A DNA stretch of 33,049 nt. Source: Anaerolineae bacterium (GTDB lineage: Bacteria > Chloroflexota > Anaerolineae > B4-G1 > SLSP01). This document shows, piece by piece, positions 25,839 through 33,049 of this stretch. The notes below the pieces were generated by a model. That model was not told where the DNA came from, made no database searches, and saw only the letters and a list, made by a program, of their open reading frames with translations. The stretch is taken from NCBI GenBank assembly GCA_003562365.1, contig PWVB01000248.1, forward strand, positions 1-33,049, given 5' to 3'. Made by a program: the position numbers and the translations under genes. The first letter of the stretch is position 1. Each line of letters opens with the position of its first letter.

Positions 25839-27563
25839 TCAGGCCAGCCATAGCGGCATTGGCCGTCCCTTCTCCCATAGATCGCTAGCATAGAGAAAAC
25901 GATAGACATCGGTGATATAATACTGCCCGAAGCGTTTCTTGGGAAGCACTTCGACGAGGCGGGAGGCTAGGTTGTCGGCAGCGGCTTCATCAAGCCCGAT
26001 GGAGACCTCATAGTCAAAGTAAATCGCCAGATCCTGAACCGCTGGCTCTGCGATGTGGGTGATCCCATAGGCCTGCGGCGACTGCTGCGCCGGCGCGTAA
26101 CGCTCTAGCAAGAACGCCCCCGGCGAACCCGAGTGGATGGTATCTTGATGAGCGTAGACGAAGTTGACCGTCTCCTGCGCATCATCCAACGTCTCACCGG
26201 GGAAGCCAAAGAAGAAGAAAGTGTGGTTCCAGATGCCGGCAGCGGCGCTGTCGCGCAGAACACGGCTCATGATCTCGCGCCGCGTTCCTTTGTGCATCCG
26301 TTCGATGGTCGATTCTGCAGCGGTCTCCAGCCCAAAGAGCAGCATCCGCCCGCCCGCCTCAGCCACTGCCTCCAGGAGCCCTCGATCGAGCCCGGGATCG
26401 AACCGCACGCACCCACACCAGTGCAGCACCGGATCCGCATCCGCCAGCCGCACCGCCAGTGTCCTGAGCGTCCGCGGCGTCAGCGCCTCATCGGCAAAGA
26501 AGATATGGCGCGTCCCATACCTCCTGTGGAGCGTATGCATCTGTTCAACCACCAGATCGGGATCGATCAGACGAAAATGCTCAGGGCCACCGTACCCTAC
26601 GTTACAGAAAGCACATTTTCCGTGGTAACAACCGTGGGAGCTCAGCAGGGGAAGAACCGGCGTCGGCGTCAGATAACGATCCAGCGGCAGACCATCGAAG
26701 TCCGGTGTCAAATCCGGAGACGAATTAACCGAGCTGGCTTCCACCGGCGTCATCCGCACCTCGCCACCCGACCGGTAGATCAGATTAGGCACCTGCGCCA
26801 GATCGCCGTCCCCATCCAGCATCTCTGCCAACCTTAGAAGTGCCGACTCCCCACTGAAGACAACGGCGCTATCGAACAAGTCAAAGAGGGCCGGAACCCG
26901 CGGGATCTGATCACGCAGCATCGAAACATGCGGACCACCGACCGAGATATGACACGGCAATCCCGCCTCTTTAACCAAGTGCGCCAGCGTCATCGCAGCC
27001 AGCATCTGATCAAGAGTAATGATTGAGATACCGACGATGTCAGGCACTTCTCGAACGATGTCGGGAAGTATCCCTTCGCGGAGAGGCTCATAAACGAGGT
27101 TGCGCTGTGGATCATCCACTATGGGCAGCAGCTGTGTGCTCTGATCGACGGCAACGGGCGGCCTGAAGCTCGTAAACTGAAGATAAGCTGGATAGAACGG
27201 CAACGAAACCAATCCCAAACTCTGTACCAAAATCATAAAGGCCGCGTGGCTCGTCGGCCCATCGTAGAACCGCCCATCACGCAGTACTGCCTTGGCAGAT
27301 TCCACCTGGGACGCATACTTCGGAATCTGTGCTAGGGCCGATGCCGTCTTAGCGGTAGACAGAGCCTCAGGTGGATGCTTTTGCAGGCGCTCAGCGGCTG
27401 CATTCAGTGCCCCTGGGGTCAGCAAGCGGTCAAAGACCTCGAGGTTGAGATCCCGCTGGAGCACCGAAATACTCTGGGACCGCAGGTGCGCAGTCAGCGT
27501 TGGCAATGCCAACTGCGGCATGGTCGGGATCCAATGTGGGGGGGAAACAAGAAGGATCTTCAT
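25839..27563 (-). CDS. B12-binding-domain radical SAM protein
   Basis: 574 aa. An N-terminal region starting MKILLVSPPHW leads into a cobalamin-binding-like Rossmann domain (about 165-250; DIVGISIITLDQ, ISVGGPHVS). A radical SAM barrel follows, with cysteines C312, C317 and C320 (CYHGKCAFC, spacing C-x4-C-x2-C rather than the usual C-x3-C-x2-C, a variant I recall in some B12-type members). Later blocks FADEALTP, FGLETAAESTIERMHKGT and FFGFPGETLDD are typical of the family. Such enzymes often methylate or rearrange unreactive carbons; the substrate here is unknown. The site upstream lacks a clear Shine-Dalgarno. A promoter-like pair lies about 100 bp before the ATG, so it may open a sub-operon running into the sugar genes. 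Confidence 0.85.
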   Translation of the reverse strand: MKILLVSPPHWIPTMPQLALPTLTAHLRSQSISVLQRDLNLEVFDRLLTPGALNAAAERLQKHPPEALSTAKTASALAQIPKYASQVESAKAVLRDGRFYDGPTSHAAFMILVQSLGLVSLPFYPAYLQFTSFRPPVAVDQSTQLLPIVDDPQRNLVYEPLREGILPDIVREVPDIVGISIITLDQMLAAMTLAHLVKEAGLPCHISVGGPHVSMLRDQIPRVPALFDLFDSAVVFSGESALLRLAEMLDGDGDLAQVPNLIYRSGGEVRMTPVEASSVNSSPDLTPDFDGLPLDRYLTPTPVLPLLSSHGCYHGKCAFCNVGYGGPEHFRLIDPDLVVEQMHTLHRRYGTRHIFFADEALTPRTLRTLAVRLADADPVLHWCGCVRFDPGLDRGLLEAVAEAGGRMLLFGLETAAESTIERMHKGTRREIMSRVLRDSAAAGIWNHTFFFFGFPGETLDDAQETVNFVYAHQDTIHSGSPGAFLLERYAPAQQSPQAYGITHIAEPAVQDLAIYFDYEVSIGLDEAAADNLASRLVEVLPKKRFGQYYITDVYRFLYASDLWEKGRPMPLWLA

Positions 27564-27592
27564 CTAGAGGATGCATAAGGGCAGGCTTGCCA

Positions 27593-27614
27593 GCCGAGAT
27601 GAAATCTCGACGGC
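27593..27614 (-). promoter_or_regulatory. Leader hairpin before the radical SAM gene
   Basis: GCCGAGAT (27593-27600) pairs with ATCTCG-A-CGGC (27604-27614) around a 3-nt loop with one bulged base. It lies between the putative promoter and the ATG at 27563, so it would be in the 5' leader. No U-run. Confidence 0.35.
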
Positions 27615-27659
27615 AGATATCCCGCCCACATCAGACCATATCCTTTCAGCCCTGCAAGC

Positions 27660-27688
27660 ATAATACTGCGACCATTCGCCTACGGCAA
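27660..27688 (-). promoter_or_regulatory. Promoter before the radical SAM gene
   Basis: On the minus strand TTGCCG (27683-27688), a 17-nt spacer and TATTAT (27660-27665) form a good sigma70-like pair in the 161-bp gap between the ATPase and radical SAM genes. Confidence 0.55.
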
Positions 27689-27724
27689 TTGAGCGTCGCA
27701 GGCGCGGCAAACTAACGGACCGTA

Positions 27725-28753
27725 TCACCAGATCTCAGTATACCTTGCACACCGGACCTTGTGTCCTGGCTCGACCTCCTGCATAGATGGCGCTGTCGTG
27801 TCACAAAGGCCCGGCTTCATGAAGCTGCAGCGGGGATGGAACGCACAGCCCCTGGGCAGAGCATAAGGATCGGGGACCATCCCGCGGATCGCAGCCAGGC
27901 GTCGTCGATCGCGCGTCTTCTGTCCCAGGCGTGGAATCGACTCCAGCAACGCCCGAGTATAGGGATGCATCCCTCCGTGGAAGATCGTGTCCACATCCCC
28001 TTGTTCCACCACCTTGCCCATGTACATCACAACCACTTTTTCCGTCATCTGAGCAATCACACCCAGGTTATGAGTGATGAACAGGATTGCCATCCCCAGC
28101 TCGTCCTGCAGACGGTGCATCAGCCTCAGGATCTGAGCCTCTGTCGTCACATCGAGAGCCGTCGTCGGCTCATCGGCAATCAGCAAGCTGGGATGGCACG
28201 AGAGCGCCATCGCGATCATCGCCCGCTGGCGCATACCCCCGCTCAACTGGTGAGCATACTGGTCAATCGTACGGTCGGGCAACGGCATTCCAACGAAATC
28301 CAACATATCGATAGTCTTCTGCCGGGATTCATCTTTGTCCACCCCCTGATGCAACCTGATCACCTCTCCGATCTGGTCGCCGATCGTGTGTACCGGGCTC
28401 AAAGACGTCATCGGTTCCTGAAAGATCATCGATATTTCGGCACCGCGGATAGTGCGCATCTCATAGCTTTGCGGATTCAGGCTCGTCAGATCAATCGTCT
28501 GCTGCCGACCATTCCCGTTACCCGGTCGATGATAGAGGATTTGGCCACCCACGATCCTGCCCGGTCGGGCCACGATACGCATAATAGACCGTGCCGTCAC
28601 ACTCTTGCCACAGCCACTCTCACCTACCACACCTAGTGTCTCGCCCCGCCGGATATCGAATGCCGCGCCATCTACCGCCTGGACTACACCTTCATCCAGG
28701 TAGAAATAGGTCTTCAGATCCTTGACTTCAACCAGCAGATCTCGATTGTCCAC
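27725..28753 (-). CDS. Oligopeptide/dipeptide-type ABC transporter ATPase (DppD/OppD-like), copy 1
   Basis: 342-aa nucleotide-binding subunit driving the importer whose permeases precede it. Numbered from an upstream TTG at 28780: Walker A GESGCGKS 53-60, signature LSGGMRQRA 179-187, Walker B LLIADEP further on, H-loop FITHN, and the C-terminal GCAFHPRC zinc-like motif typical of OppD/DppD. I choose the GTG at 28753, since AGGAG (28763-28767) is 9 nt upstream and conserved sequence begins soon after; TTG at 28780 has no good site. It lies 122 bp after the DppC-type gene. Near-duplicate of the ATPase at 7.65-8.67 kb. Confidence 0.92.
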   Translation of the reverse strand: MDNRDLLVEVKDLKTYFYLDEGVVQAVDGAAFDIRRGETLGVVGESGCGKSVTARSIMRIVARPGRIVGGQILYHRPGNGNGRQQTIDLTSLNPQSYEMRTIRGAEISMIFQEPMTSLSPVHTIGDQIGEVIRLHQGVDKDESRQKTIDMLDFVGMPLPDRTIDQYAHQLSGGMRQRAMIAMALSCHPSLLIADEPTTALDVTTEAQILRLMHRLQDELGMAILFITHNLGVIAQMTEKVVVMYMGKVVEQGDVDTIFHGGMHPYTRALLESIPRLGQKTRDRRRLAAIRGMVPDPYALPRGCAFHPRCSFMKPGLCDTTAPSMQEVEPGHKVRCARYTEIW

Positions 28754-28762
28754 GCATCCACA

Positions 28763-28767
28763 CTCCT
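28763..28767 (-). promoter_or_regulatory. Ribosome binding site favouring the GTG start
   Basis: AGGAG on the minus strand 9 nt before the GTG at 28753, inside the longer open frame. It argues against the TTG at 28780. Confidence 0.5.
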
Positions 28768-28875
28768 GTCGCCTGATCAAACGCTACCAAGCCATCAGAT
28801 CTCGAGGTTCGAGAACCCTTTCGCCCAACTACACCGGCGTCGCTCATCATCACAGCGCTCATTCACTCGTCGCCT

Positions 28876-30087
28876 CTACCGCGCATACGGATCGGCCGCA
28901 TCGCGCAACCCGTCACCCACGAAGTTGAATGCGAACACAGTCAGCACCACCGCTGCAGCAGGCCAGAAGACCCATGGCGCCTGTGCCAACGAACGCACGT
29001 TCTGGGCCTCCTGCAGTAGGACCCCCCAGCTGATCGCCGGTGCCCGTAGCCCCAAGCCGATGAAGCTGAGGCCTGTCTCGCCGAGAATCGTTCCCGGAAT
29101 TGCGATAGTCAAGCTGGCAATGATGTGACTCAGGAAGGAAGGTACCATATGGCGCATGATGATCCGGATCTCCCCCGAACCAGACAGGCGCGCGGCCAGC
29201 ACGAAGTCCTCCTCTCGCAGCGACAGGAACCGTCCCCGAACCACTCGCGCCATCCCCGTCCAGCCGATCAGCGATAAGATGATGGTGATCCCAAAGTAGA
29301 CCCGCACAATCGGCCAGTCCGCCGGCAACGCGGCACTCAACGCCATCCACAAGGGAATTGCCGGGATGGTACGGATAAACTCGATCACCCGCTGGATCAC
29401 TGTGTCGATTCGTCCACCATAGTAGCCGGAGACCCCGCCCAGGAAAATGCCCAAGATGAGGCTCAGCAGGACACCGATGAGCCCGATCGAGAGCGAGATC
29501 CGCCCTCCATAGCAGAGACGCGAGAAAATATCGCGGCCCATCCGATCGGCCCCAAAAAGGAAGATCGCCTGCTCCTGCGGTTCGGCATCCAAGCCGAAGA
29601 GGTGTAGATCCATCTCCCAGATCCCCCACAGCCTGTAGGGTGCGCCGCGCACGAAGAAGCGGATCGGATGACGGATGCTGCGGTCTTCGGTGTAAATGTC
29701 ACGCAACGTATCCGGATCCCGGTCGCGCACCCGCTGGTAGACGAAGGGCCAGCGCAGCTGACCTTCGGCATCAATAATACGGATCGGCGTCGGCGGCGCC
29801 ATCTTATAGCGGATGAAGTAAGTCGACGGATCATAGGGAGCTACAACCTCGGCAAAGATAGCCACAACATAGAGCAAGATCAGGACCAAGGCACTAACCA
29901 CCGCCAGTTTGTGCTTGCGGAACTTCCACCACATCAGCTGCCATTGACCGGCGACGTAAAGCTGTTCCTCCTCCTCAGGCAGCTCCATCGTCTCCGTCTC
30001 TATAAGCTCCTGAGCGACCTCGCCCGGTCGCGGCGCCTCATCCAGGTCATCGCTGGGCCCAATGGCGTCGGTCTCTGGTATTGTCAT
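28876..30087 (-). CDS. ABC transporter permease, DppC/OppC-like, with extended periplasmic segment
   Basis: 403-aa inner-membrane subunit. A long acidic cytoplasmic N-terminus (1-60) is followed by the first membrane helix at about 62-83. Then come about 95 residues of polar sequence before the conserved block FGADRMGRDIFSR (178-190), and five further hydrophobic segments. The EAA-type coupling loop is around 292-317 (EEDFVLAARLSGSGEIRII), and the C-terminus DGLRDAADPYAR is typical. In classical DppC proteins the segment between helix 1 and the GRD motif is only about 35-45 residues, so this one has an extra external part, perhaps to contact the binding protein. GGAGGG lies within the end of the upstream permease gene, and the gap is one base. 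Confidence 0.92.
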   Translation of the reverse strand: MTIPETDAIGPSDDLDEAPRPGEVAQELIETETMELPEEEEQLYVAGQWQLMWWKFRKHKLAVVSALVLILLYVVAIFAEVVAPYDPSTYFIRYKMAPPTPIRIIDAEGQLRWPFVYQRVRDRDPDTLRDIYTEDRSIRHPIRFFVRGAPYRLWGIWEMDLHLFGLDAEPQEQAIFLFGADRMGRDIFSRLCYGGRISLSIGLIGVLLSLILGIFLGGVSGYYGGRIDTVIQRVIEFIRTIPAIPLWMALSAALPADWPIVRVYFGITIILSLIGWTGMARVVRGRFLSLREEDFVLAARLSGSGEIRIIMRHMVPSFLSHIIASLTIAIPGTILGETGLSFIGLGLRAPAISWGVLLQEAQNVRSLAQAPWVFWPAAAVVLTVFAFNFVGDGLRDAADPYAR

Positions 30088-30088
30088 G

Positions 30089-31078
30089 CTAGCCCTCCAT
30101 ACGGATGCGCGGGTCCACCCACGCCAACAAGATGTCCGAGATTAACGTTCCGATCACCGTCAAAGTGCTTAGCAGCAGCAGGAAGCTGCCAGCCAGGTAC
30201 ATATCCTGCGAGGTCAGCGCGCGCAGCATCATCGGGCCGATCGTCTGCAGGCTCAAAACCACCGCCACCAGTGTTTGTCCCGAGACCAGGCTCGCCAATG
30301 TCCAGCCGACGGTGCTGAAGAAGGGGTTCATCGCTACCCGCACCGGGTACTTCCAGATCAGCTTGCGCTCTTTAAGTCCTTTAGCCCGCGCCGTCTCCAC
30401 GTAGGGCTTGTTCATCTCGTCCAGCACGTTAGCCCGCGTGGTGCGGATGCTGCCGGCCGTGCTGCCCAGCGCGATCACGACCACCGGGATCCACAGGTGC
30501 TGTAGCAGATCCACGACTTTGGGCCAACTCCAGGGGGCACCGATGAATTCCGGAGAGAACAACCCCCCTACGTTCAGTCCGAACTGACGCATCGCGATCC
30601 ACATCACCACCAGCGCGATCATAAATCCTGGTAACCCTGCCCCAATAAAGCTTAGTGACGAAAAGAGATAGTCCGGGACCGAGTACTGGTGCGTCGCCGA
30701 GAAGACCCCCACCGGGATCGCCACAAACCAACTGACGATAATCGAAATGCTTGAGATGGCCACCGTCAATGCCATTCGCTCCCACAGCAGATCTCTGACC
30801 GGGCGGCGCCACTCCATCGACTGCCCCCAGTCACCGCGCAGGATGATACCCGACACCCACTTATAATATTGCACATAAGCAGGTTGGCCCAAGCCGTACC
30901 GTCGAGCGAGCATCTCCAGTTCGGCCTCATCTACGCGGTCTCCCTCCTGGCGCAAACTTGCCGCGTAGGAAGTCAGATAATCCCCTGGTGGAAGCTGGAT
31001 CACCACAAAGGAGATCATCGAGATGACGATCAACGTCGGAATCATCATCAAGACACGTTTCAAGATATACTTGATCAT
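30089..31078 (-). CDS. ABC transporter permease, DppB/OppB-like
   Basis: 329-aa inner-membrane subunit with an N-terminal helix (MIKYILKRVLMMIPTLIVIS), six hydrophobic segments and the EAA loop NKPYVETARAKGLKERKLIW at 223-242. The ending AWVDPRIRMEG is characteristic of the DppB group. It pairs with the following DppC-like permease to form the channel of a peptide-family importer. In Thermotoga, Chloroflexota and similar bacteria such importers often carry oligosaccharides. The operon suggests rhamnogalacturonan or oligogalacturonide fragments as substrate, by inference. AAGGAGG stands 6 nt before the ATG. Confidence 0.93.
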   Translation of the reverse strand: MIKYILKRVLMMIPTLIVISMISFVVIQLPPGDYLTSYAASLRQEGDRVDEAELEMLARRYGLGQPAYVQYYKWVSGIILRGDWGQSMEWRRPVRDLLWERMALTVAISSISIIVSWFVAIPVGVFSATHQYSVPDYLFSSLSFIGAGLPGFMIALVVMWIAMRQFGLNVGGLFSPEFIGAPWSWPKVVDLLQHLWIPVVVIALGSTAGSIRTTRANVLDEMNKPYVETARAKGLKERKLIWKYPVRVAMNPFFSTVGWTLASLVSGQTLVAVVLSLQTIGPMMLRALTSQDMYLAGSFLLLLSTLTVIGTLISDILLAWVDPRIRMEG

Positions 31079-31204
31079 GGACTGCCTCCTTCATGAAAAA
31101 CCTGCCCAACACTAAGTTGCTGAGATAAGCGGCAAGGAATCCGCGACAGCACCTGAGGACCTGCCTCCGATTCCTTGTCCCTCATCCCCCTAAGGATTCA
31201 GCAC

Positions 31205-31234
31205 CTGGAGGGTGAGTGAGGGCTCACCCTCCAG
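31205..31234 (-). promoter_or_regulatory. Strong hairpin between binding-protein and permease genes
   Basis: A perfect 12-bp stem (31205-31216 with 31223-31234) and 6-nt loop, 28 bases after the binding-protein stop codon, with no U-run. A second, longer-looped stem (9 bp, 31133-31141 with 31169-31177) lies between it and the permease start. Hairpins here commonly protect the abundant binding-protein mRNA or attenuate read-through to the permeases. Confidence 0.6.
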
Positions 31235-31262
31235 AGTATAGCGATGCAAAACCGGACTCAGG

Positions 31263-33049
31263 TCAAGCGGTGTGCTGTTCTGGATTCTCCCAAAAGTAAG
31301 TCTCGGTGTGCAGCAGGTGCTCATCACCGGTAGGATCGTCCAGCGCCATACCGTCAAGATAGTTGCGGAAACCGTTCTTGACGATAATCAGGGCCGGAGC
31401 CTCACCCAGAAGACCGATCATCGGGATTTCCTCCGCCCAGATGTCCAGCATCTGCTCAAACAGCGCATTCTGGCGGTCCGGATCGGGCTCAGCCGCGATC
31501 TCATCCCAGAGCGCCCACAGGTCCCAGATGAAGTGATCGGCTGGCGGTTCTACCGCGTTGGGATCGGTGCCGGCGCTGTTGTACCAGATGCCGTAGCCTG
31601 CTGCCCACGGCCGATCGATCATCGTACCGCGGAAGATCGGCGCGCCCGGCACCAGCGGGACCACAGTCCGATCACCACCCCACGTCGCCGCCTCGATCTC
31701 GTTCGTCTGGAAATGTTCGGTGTAGAGCGAGCGCTCAAAGTAGCGGTAGGTGCCGCGGATGCCGACGGCGGCCAGATACTGGCTCATCAGTTGCGCCGCA
31801 TCCTCACCGGGAGATCCGGGCTCGGCCGTCCCCTCGATAGTGAAGCTGATCGGCCCGCTGCCGTCCTTAAAGAGCCGGAAACCGTCCCGGTCGCGCTGAT
31901 CGTACCCTGCCTCATCCAACATTTGGTTGGCCAGGTCGGGATCGTAGTCGATGTGGGCGTAGGAGAGCTTCGGATAGTAGTTAGGGGAGACCGAAAGCGG
32001 GCTGTACTGTCGCGGCGTCATCAGCCCCATGTGGACCAGCTCGTTGACCTCTTCGCGATTCATCGCGTAGGAGATCGCGATGCGTACGTCCCGGTCATTG
32101 AAGAACTCCCGCAGGTTGTCGTCCTTCGTCGCCAGGTTGAGCTGCAGTGCCACGTGGCCTGAGGATCGACCTATGAAGACCTGGTAGTCACCGCTGTCCT
32201 CGTTCTCCCTAAACAGTGTAAAGTCAGCCAGCGCAACGTGCCGAGCCTGGAAGTCGATCTCGCCGTTGACGATCCACAGGTTGAAGACCTCGCGGGATTC
32301 AAAGAGGCGGTGCGTGCAAGAGTCAAGATAGGGCAACTGGTTACCTTCAGGATCAGTAGCCCAGCAGTAGGGATTGCGCTCCATCCTGAAGATCTCATCG
32401 GCCAACGAGTTCATTGCCAGCCAGGGAGAGACCATCGGGCGGTCGCGGTTCAGATACCACCAGTTACGGTCCTCAAACAGCTCGGTCCAGCTCCCGAATC
32501 CGGCCCTGTCCACCTCGGCCTGCAAAGCGTCCGGGTCCTCGACCACATCGGCGTGATATTGTGCCATATGGTGCCCAGGCGTGTACCATCCGTTGATACT
32601 GCGCAGACCACCATCGTATAAGAAGCGCGGCTTGGGGCGGGCGAACTTGAAGACTACAGTGTGATCGTCAGGGAACTCCATATCACACAGCTCCGGATTA
32701 CCATCTTCGTCGCGTGTGCTGTGAGATCCTGGGGGCGCCGTAAAAATTTCCTCGTTCTTCGCCTGGTGCTCATAGTACCAGCGGAAGGCCTCGGCGTCAA
32801 AGGGCTCCCCATCAGACCACTTCATCCCCTTGCGCAGGTAGATGGTCCACTCCGAAGCGTCGTCATTGGCATCCCAGCTCTCGATGATCCGCGGTTGTAT
32901 CACTAGGTCCTTGTCAAACCAGACGATATTGCGGTCAACCAGCTTAGTGGGTCCCCAACGATCGGCAACGCCACTGTGACCACGGCGGATGTTGCCGCCG
33001 TAGTTGCCGATCATCTCCTGCACCGGGAAGATGGCGGGGTTCAGCGGCA
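31263..33049 (-). CDS. ABC transporter solute-binding protein, family 5 (truncated at window edge)
   Basis: Extracytoplasmic binding protein of the peptide/nickel (SBP_bac_5) family. The visible 595 codons start inside the mature protein (PLNPAIFPVQEMIGNYGGNI). The signal peptide and true start lie beyond the right edge. Family traits include WTIYLRKGMKWSDGEPFDAE, the RDVRIAISYAMNREEV block and NYYPKLSYAHIDYDPDLANQ. The C-terminal half ends in ALIIVKNGFRNYLDG and an acidic tail. Size is that of the long oligosaccharide- or oligopeptide-binding members. It heads the permease genes, with a hairpin in between. A sugar-oligomer ligand is inferred only from the neighbours. Confidence 0.92.
   Translation of the reverse strand, partial: PLNPAIFPVQEMIGNYGGNIRRGHSGVADRWGPTKLVDRNIVWFDKDLVIQPRIIESWDANDDASEWTIYLRKGMKWSDGEPFDAEAFRWYYEHQAKNEEIFTAPPGSHSTRDEDGNPELCDMEFPDDHTVVFKFARPKPRFLYDGGLRSINGWYTPGHHMAQYHADVVEDPDALQAEVDRAGFGSWTELFEDRNWWYLNRDRPMVSPWLAMNSLADEIFRMERNPYCWATDPEGNQLPYLDSCTHRLFESREVFNLWIVNGEIDFQARHVALADFTLFRENEDSGDYQVFIGRSSGHVALQLNLATKDDNLREFFNDRDVRIAISYAMNREEVNELVHMGLMTPRQYSPLSVSPNYYPKLSYAHIDYDPDLANQMLDEAGYDQRDRDGFRLFKDGSGPISFTIEGTAEPGSPGEDAAQLMSQYLAAVGIRGTYRYFERSLYTEHFQTNEIEAATWGGDRTVVPLVPGAPIFRGTMIDRPWAAGYGIWYNSAGTDPNAVEPPADHFIWDLWALWDEIAAEPDPDRQNALFEQMLDIWAEEIPMIGLLGEAPALIIVKNGFRNYLDGMALDDPTGDEHLLHTETYFWENPEQHTA

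Noticed and set aside
27761-28636. Plus-strand frame opposite the ATPase gene
   Set aside because: The minus strand encodes an unmistakable ABC ATPase. The other frame is His/Arg-rich antisense sequence.
1-33049. Mobile elements, CRISPR arrays or phage genes
   Set aside because: No transposase, integrase, regularly spaced repeats or phage structural proteins were seen on either strand.

Overview
The window is GC-rich bacterial chromosome. It holds two housekeeping loci on the left (a DinG-type helicase and a tRNA-Gln), a small pectin-related island, and then about 25 kb (roughly 7.65 kb to the right edge) in which every gene reads on the minus strand with short or zero gaps. No 16S rRNA or other strong marker gene is present. 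My guess at the host is Chloroflexota (Anaerolineae/Caldilineales-like). It rests on the tRNA-Gln without an encoded CCA, the peptide-type ABC importer used in a sugar locus, and the overall protein style. This is an inference, not a demonstrated placement.

Left part (1-7.65 kb). A dinG-like helicase (+) is separated by a 30-bp perfect palindrome from tRNA-Gln(UUG) (-). Next come an SLC13/DASS-type transporter with two RCK_C domains (-), with a good sigma70-like promoter, and a divergent PL22 oligogalacturonate-lyase-like beta-propeller (-). A gap of about 1.2 kb without a convincing gene follows. It is followed by an enolase-superfamily (mandelate racemase type) acid-sugar dehydratase (+), which converges on the big operon with only 3 bp between stop codons.

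Right part (7.65-33 kb, all minus, described in transcription order). It begins with a truncated family-5 solute-binding protein at the window edge, DppB- and DppC-type permeases and a DppD-type ATPase. After a promoter-like gap come a B12-binding radical SAM protein, a small four-helix membrane protein, two large homologous proteins of unknown function, and a YetA/PcRGLX-type exo-rhamnogalacturonan lyase. The series continues with a PL22 oligogalacturonate lyase, a small helical unknown, a GH43-like propeller, a cupin, a third and shorter relative of the unknown large proteins, and a GH4 glycosidase. It ends with a small membrane protein, a 681-residue toroid-like unknown and a second DppD-type ATPase.

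How it may work together. The recognised enzymes (exo-rhamnogalacturonan lyase, oligogalacturonate lyase, GH4 with a uronide-type motif, GH43-like protein, acid-sugar dehydratase) point to use of rhamnogalacturonan/pectin fragments. None of the enzyme N-termini looks like a signal peptide, so the oligosaccharides are probably imported intact by the peptide-family ABC transporter and dismantled inside the cell. Usual steps are absent here: no GH88/GH105 unsaturated uronyl hydrolase, no KduI/KduD/KdgK/KdgA and no transcription regulator. The most interesting unexplained content is the trio of paralogous toroid-like proteins (one with its putative active-site motifs eroded), the 681-residue orphan, and the radical SAM/B12 plus membrane-protein pair placed inside a sugar-catabolism operon.
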